A model generated the notes under the pieces. It searched no databases and was not told the DNA's origin. It saw only the letters and a program-made list of their open reading frames with translations. From an uncultured Verrucomicrobiales bacterium (GTDB lineage Bacteria; Verrucomicrobiota; Verrucomicrobiia; Limisphaerales; Palsa-1400), in NCBI GenBank assembly GCA_903927905.1, contig CAIYOY010000334.1:1-54367 (forward strand): a DNA stretch of 54,367 bases, in the 5' to 3' direction. Made by a program: the position numbers and the translations under genes. Of the stretch, positions 51,087 to 54,367 are shown one piece after another; positions within the stretch are counted from its first letter, which is position 1, and each line of letters opens with the position of its first letter.

Positions 51087-51494
51087 ATGACGATTCAAGT
51101 AGCAGCCTTGTGCGACGCGGCCACGGATTATCACGGCAAACTCAATATCCTCGGCACCTTCGATACCATCTTGGCCGCGCAATTTCCTGTCAAACATCCG
51201 CAATGCTCCATCGCCTTTCGCATCGCCTTTGATCGCATGGAAGAAGGCTCGCACAAATTCCGCATGAGCTTCGTAGATGAAGATGGCCAACCCATCATGG
51301 AAAGTATGGATCTGGCCACGGAGGTCGTTTTCCCAGGTGAAACCACCTTTCTCTCCCGCAATTTCATCGTGAATTTCCAGCAACTGAATTTTACCAAAGC
51401 CGGTCTTTACTCCATTGATCTGGCAATGGACGGACGTCAAGTCACTAGCATTCCGCTGGCGGTCAAAAAATTGGAAAAACAAAATCCCGCCTGA
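51087..51494 (+). CDS. DUF6941-like conserved protein
   Basis: 135 residues without signal peptide. MTIQVAALCDAATDYHGKLNILGTFDTI, here in part DYHGKLNILGTFDTI, then AFRIAFDRMEEGSHKF, FVDEDGQPIM, and the end GLYSIDLAMDGRQVTSIPLAV form an all-beta protein resembling the DUF6941 family as I recall it. Function unknown. Its stop shares one base with the start of holB (TGATG), so both are translated together; this suggests a housekeeping context rather than a specific link to replication. Confidence 0.75.
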   Translation: MTIQVAALCDAATDYHGKLNILGTFDTILAAQFPVKHPQCSIAFRIAFDRMEEGSHKFRMSFVDEDGQPIMESMDLATEVVFPGETTFLSRNFIVNFQQLNFTKAGLYSIDLAMDGRQVTSIPLAVKKLEKQNPA

Positions 51495-52522
51495 TGTTCA
51501 CCGATTTCCCAGAGCAGTCTCGCGTCACCCAATTGCTGCAACGCAGCATTGAGCGCAATCGTCTCGCGCACGCTTATCTTTTCACCGGTGGATCGCTGGA
51601 TGAATTGGAAGGCGTCGCGCGCACCCTGGCCAAGACGTTGAATTGCCAGAACCCAACGCGTCGAGGCGAAAACGGGATGCCCCTCGATTGCTGCGATGCG
51701 TGTGACAGTTGTCGGCGCATTGAAGAATTGAATCACCCGGACATCTCCTGGGTCCGGCCCGAATCCAAATCGCGCATCATCACCATAGACCAGATGCGCG
51801 ACCTGATGCAGACGGTGAACCTGAAAGCCACCGCCGCCGAATACAAAGTCGGCATCATCGTGGCGGCCGACCGTTTGAATATCCAGGCCGCCAACGCCTT
51901 CTTAAAAACATTGGAAGAACCGCCGCCCAAATCCACCTTGATTCTCTTGACCACCGAATCATCGCGCCTGTTGGAAACAATTATCTCCCGCTGCTTGCGC
52001 CTGAATTTCGCCGGTGAAGCCGCCCATTTTTCCAAAGATCAAGTTGCCTGGCTATCCGCCTTCGGCGACATGGCTGCCAAAGCCGACCGCAATCTGCTCG
52101 CCCGATACCGCCTCCTCGGCTTGATCATGAAACGGTTGACCGAACAAAAAGAAATTATCGAAAAAGCCCTGACCGCACGCTCGCCCCTCGAACGCTACGA
52201 CGATCTCGATCCCAAGATGCGCGAAAAATTGGAAGACGAACTGACCGCCGCCGTCGAATCAGAATACCGCCGGCAACGCGCCGAATTGATCAGCGCCCTG
52301 CAATGGTGGCTGCGCGATGTCTGGTTGCAAACCCTGGTGGGTGGCGCCGACATGCTTTGTTTCCCTGATTTATTGGCGACGGCCAAAACCATTGCCCAAC
52401 GGATCTCCACCACCGACGCCTTGGAAAATATCCAGCATATGGATCGCCTGCTCCGCCAATTAAATTCCAACGTGCAAGAAGCGCTCGCTTTGGAGGTCGG
52501 ATTGCTTAAGCTGAAGTTGTAA
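51494..52522 (+). CDS. holB: DNA polymerase III subunit delta'
   Basis: 342 residues. AHAYLFTGGSLDELEGVARTLA stands where ATPases have a P-loop; the loop is degenerate as in delta'. A zinc site follows (CCDACDSC plus an upstream Cys in LNCQN), then HPDISWV, the IDQMRDLMQ helix, KVGIIVAADRLNIQAANAFLKTLEEPP (in part RLNIQAANAFLKTLEEPP) and LLETIISRCLRLNF, the delta'/gamma signature. It belongs to the clamp loader that puts the sliding clamp on DNA. It overlaps the preceding gene and is followed by a cruciform repeat. Confidence 0.93.
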   Translation: MFTDFPEQSRVTQLLQRSIERNRLAHAYLFTGGSLDELEGVARTLAKTLNCQNPTRRGENGMPLDCCDACDSCRRIEELNHPDISWVRPESKSRIITIDQMRDLMQTVNLKATAAEYKVGIIVAADRLNIQAANAFLKTLEEPPPKSTLILLTTESSRLLETIISRCLRLNFAGEAAHFSKDQVAWLSAFGDMAAKADRNLLARYRLLGLIMKRLTEQKEIIEKALTARSPLERYDDLDPKMREKLEDELTAAVESEYRRQRAELISALQWWLRDVWLQTLVGGADMLCFPDLLATAKTIAQRISTTDALENIQHMDRLLRQLNSNVQEALALEVGLLKLKL

Positions 52523-52523
52523 A

Positions 52524-52620
52524 GGAGCGCGGCATTTATGCCGCTTCAATGTGAATGAATCGAAGGCATAATTAGCTTTGTTGCCAAATTCACGTTGAAG
52601 CGGACTGAAGTCCGCGCTCC
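52524..52620. repeat. Composite palindromic element with two sub-hairpins
   Basis: 97 bp. The outer arms start GGAGCGCGG and end CCGCGCTCC and match over 33 bp except for the loop region of a sub-hairpin in each arm: GCGGCAT-TT-ATGCCGC on the left and GCGGACT-GA-AGTCCGC on the right. The two sub-hairpins differ in sequence but keep pairing. It lies between holB and the O-antigen ligase gene. Confidence 0.85.
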
Positions 52621-52633
52621 GAAGCCAACGCAA

Positions 52634-53983
52634 ATGCCCGAAAAGCAAAACAACATAACCGCGCAATCAGGCACTCAGGCCGGTCAAAAATTCTTTGCCG
52701 TCCTGGCCGGGATTTTCTTTGCCATCGCCCTGCTCAAATTCGGCAACCCCGTGATCCTCGACAAATTCGTTGCAGTCCCGGAAAACACCCTGCAACTCCT
52801 GATTGATGCTTGGCCTGTAAAATGGGGCTACCTCATGATGCTCCCGCTGGTTATCGTCGGTTTGGTGGTGGCTCAATGGAAAATGCCGACGCCCAAATGG
52901 GTCCTACTCGTACCAGCCGTCTGGTTGGGGTGGCAATTCATCGCCGCCACCCAAACCGTTGACCCCAGCCTGACCGGTCCAACCGTGAAACATTATTCCG
53001 CCTGCGTAGCCTTTTTCTACCTCGGCTGTTTCGGCTTGCGCGGTTTTAGGAATCCCTGGCCGCTCTGGCTCGGACTGATCTTGGCCTTTTTTTGGATAAT
53101 CTATACCGGTTTCGACCAACACTTCGGCGGCTTGGCCGAAACCCGCCGTTATTTCTACGCCCACGCCAACTGGCGGGAAGCTTCCCCCGAATTCCTGAAA
53201 AAAATGGCCAGCGACCGCATCTATTCCACCCTTTTTTATCCCAACACCCTTGCCGGGGCGATTTTGTTGCTCCTGCCCATCTCGGTGGCTTTCATCTGGC
53301 AAGCCAGCGCCCGACTCGAAGCCCCCAGCCGCTGGCTCCTCGTCCTGCTGCCGGCCGGAACCGCCTTGGCCTGCCTCTATTGGTCCGGTTCAAAGGCTGG
53401 TTGGTTGCTCATGCTCCTCTTGATGGCGGCGGCTTTGCTTCATTCTAAAATATCCACCCTCTGGAAACGCCGGATAATCTACCTATTATTGGGGCTGGGT
53501 CTTGCTGGCTTCGGACTAAAGTATGCCAAATTTTTCGAACGCGGCTCAACCAGTGTGGCGGCTCGATTCGACTACTGGAGCGCCGCCTTAAAAACCGTCG
53601 AAACCCATCCCGTCTTCGGCACTGGCCCTGGAACCTTCGCCAATCCGTACCAAAAGCTTAAAAAACCCGAATCCGAGATGGCTAGATTAGTTCATAACGA
53701 CTATTTGGAACAAGCGTCTGACTCTGGAATAATTGGTTTTTTGGTGTTTATTGCGTTTGTTTTTACAATTTTATATCATCTATATCGTTGTAGTAATAAA
53801 ATCACACAAAATATCGAATTCGCCGTTCTGCTCGGTTTGATGGCCGTCTGGTGTCACAGCTTCCTAGAATTTCATCTTTTCATCCCCGCCATCGCTTGGG
53901 TCACATTTTTTTTGATGGGGTGGCTATGGGGACTTCGCTTAACCCCGCCAACAGGGGTCGAAGAGGCAAAATACAAAAAATGA
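52634..53983 (+). CDS. O-antigen ligase family membrane protein
   Basis: 449 residues from the ATG at 52634 (a TTG at 52595 lies in the repeat). About ten to twelve membrane helices are visible. SGSKAGWLLMLLLMAAAL and the loop WSAALKTVETHPVFGTGPGTFANPY followed by HNDYLEQASDSGIIGFLVFI form the Wzy_C motif of O-antigen ligases and polymerases. It would join polysaccharide to lipid A-core or link repeat units at the outer face of the inner membrane. Bases 53680-53820 are much richer in A and T than the rest of the gene. Confidence 0.85.
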   Translation: MPEKQNNITAQSGTQAGQKFFAVLAGIFFAIALLKFGNPVILDKFVAVPENTLQLLIDAWPVKWGYLMMLPLVIVGLVVAQWKMPTPKWVLLVPAVWLGWQFIAATQTVDPSLTGPTVKHYSACVAFFYLGCFGLRGFRNPWPLWLGLILAFFWIIYTGFDQHFGGLAETRRYFYAHANWREASPEFLKKMASDRIYSTLFYPNTLAGAILLLLPISVAFIWQASARLEAPSRWLLVLLPAGTALACLYWSGSKAGWLLMLLLMAAALLHSKISTLWKRRIIYLLLGLGLAGFGLKYAKFFERGSTSVAARFDYWSAALKTVETHPVFGTGPGTFANPYQKLKKPESEMARLVHNDYLEQASDSGIIGFLVFIAFVFTILYHLYRCSNKITQNIEFAVLLGLMAVWCHSFLEFHLFIPAIAWVTFFLMGWLWGLRLTPPTGVEEAKYKK

Positions 53984-54002
53984 GACAAAATTTAAGATTA
54001 AC

Positions 54003-54205
54003 GTTAAAGTTATTATTATTTCACTCTAAAATTGCATAAAACAAACATTTTTTAAACGTTATTTTTCCGCCCTCTCTAATTTAATTACTTGACGGATTAT
54101 TTCATCAGCCGTAATGTCGCTTCCGTTAGTGAGAAATTAAAGCAGTTTTAGAGTGGTTTTAGCGGTGAAACGACTGTTTTTAGCACAGAAATGCATAACT
54201 TTAAC
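54003..54205. repeat. Nested inverted repeats upstream of accB
   Basis: Outer arms GTTAAAGTTAT (54003-54013) and ATAACTTTAAC (54195-54205) match perfectly. Inner arms CACTCTAAAATTGC (54022-54035) and GCAGTTTTAGAGTG (54142-54155) match over 13 of 14. The 203-bp unit is AT-rich and non-coding. Confidence 0.65.
54089..54117 (+). promoter_or_regulatory. Possible promoter of accB
   Basis: TTGACG, 17 nt, TAATGT. It lies inside the nested inverted repeat, about 130 nt before the accB start. Confidence 0.4.
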
Positions 54206-54246
54206 AATAATCATCTTTCGGGACAAAAATTTCAATGGGGGCAACA

Positions 54247-54367
54247 ATGGATCTAAAGGATATCAAAGCAATTATTGATCTCATGCGCAAGAATTCCCTC
54301 TCGGAGTTCGAACTTGAGAATCAAGGCTTCAAAATAAAACTCAAACGCGGCGCCGCCGTTGGCGGAC
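54247..54367 (+). CDS. accB: Biotin carboxyl carrier protein of acetyl-CoA carboxylase, 3' end outside window
   Basis: Only the first 40 residues are in view: MDLKDIKAIIDLMRKNSLSE, then FELENQGFKIKLKRG. This is the typical N-terminus of AccB, including the KIKLKRG turn. The biotin domain lies beyond the window. The ATG follows a G-rich ribosome site (GGGGGC, about 5 nt). AccB carries biotin for malonyl-CoA formation. accC would be expected next. Confidence 0.85.
   Translation, partial: MDLKDIKAIIDLMRKNSLSEFELENQGFKIKLKRGAAVGG

Noticed and set aside
52595-52633. TTG start of the O-antigen ligase inside the cruciform repeat
   Set aside because: The codons are part of the repeat (52524-52620), and an ATG with a sensible N-terminus follows at 52634.

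Overview
The window is a 54.4-kb stretch of a Gram-negative, GC-rich chromosome. I infer a member of the PVC superphylum, most likely Verrucomicrobiota (Pedosphaera/Limisphaerales-like). The inference rests on several things: lipopolysaccharide and outer-membrane genes (waaA, two TonB receptors, an O-antigen ligase), large secreted proteins with Asn/Thr/Gly-rich Ig-like domains, many unclassified membrane proteins, TTG/GTG or weakly marked starts, and many dispersed palindromic repeats. No RNA gene, CRISPR array, prophage or insertion sequence was recognised.

Layout. 1-6.9 kb: a truncated cupin-type isomerase and a small protein, then a minus-strand run of seven closely packed genes (membrane protein, LMW tyrosine-phosphatase-like protein, Ser/Thr kinase with an N-terminal zinc ribbon, PQQ-type beta-propeller, Nudix hydrolase, two tandem paralogous membrane proteins). 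6.9-16 kb: waaA, small proteins, peroxiredoxin-prmA under a clear promoter, a secreted Ig protein, a GH42-like glycosidase and a lone ABC ATPase. 16-25 kb: a minus-strand operon of two paralogous TonB receptors, a YfiR-like periplasmic protein, a histidine kinase whose sensor resembles the CHASE8-HAMP part of YfiN, and a single-domain response regulator. An octaheme cytochrome fused to HEAT and TPR repeats is divergent from it. This is the best candidate for a little-described system: an outer-membrane to inner-membrane signalling chain. 25-33 kb: a secreted glycosidase-like protein, the three-gene proton-translocating transhydrogenase (pntAA-pntAB-pntB), rlmI, an orphan antitoxin-like gene and RNase D. 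33-42 kb: acyl-CoA ligase, DUF5679, a double NDK-domain protein, pyrH-frr, a FtsB/DivIC-like gene, aroB and a tyrosine recombinase. 42-48 kb: an FAH-family enzyme convergent with a four-gene operon (1101-aa secreted protein, TauE/SafE permease, CBM9-like protein, RidA). 48-54 kb: mutT, two adjacent broken genes, an ArsR-AHSA1 pair with a textbook promoter/operator, holB, an O-antigen ligase and the start of accB.

Non-coding structure stands out. There are at least five kinds of dispersed or composite palindromic element. One is a ~95-bp element found twice, both times between convergent genes. Another is a short AT-rich repeat that has entered two coding regions in the same frame. Functional names are based on motif recognition by eye; no database search was possible.
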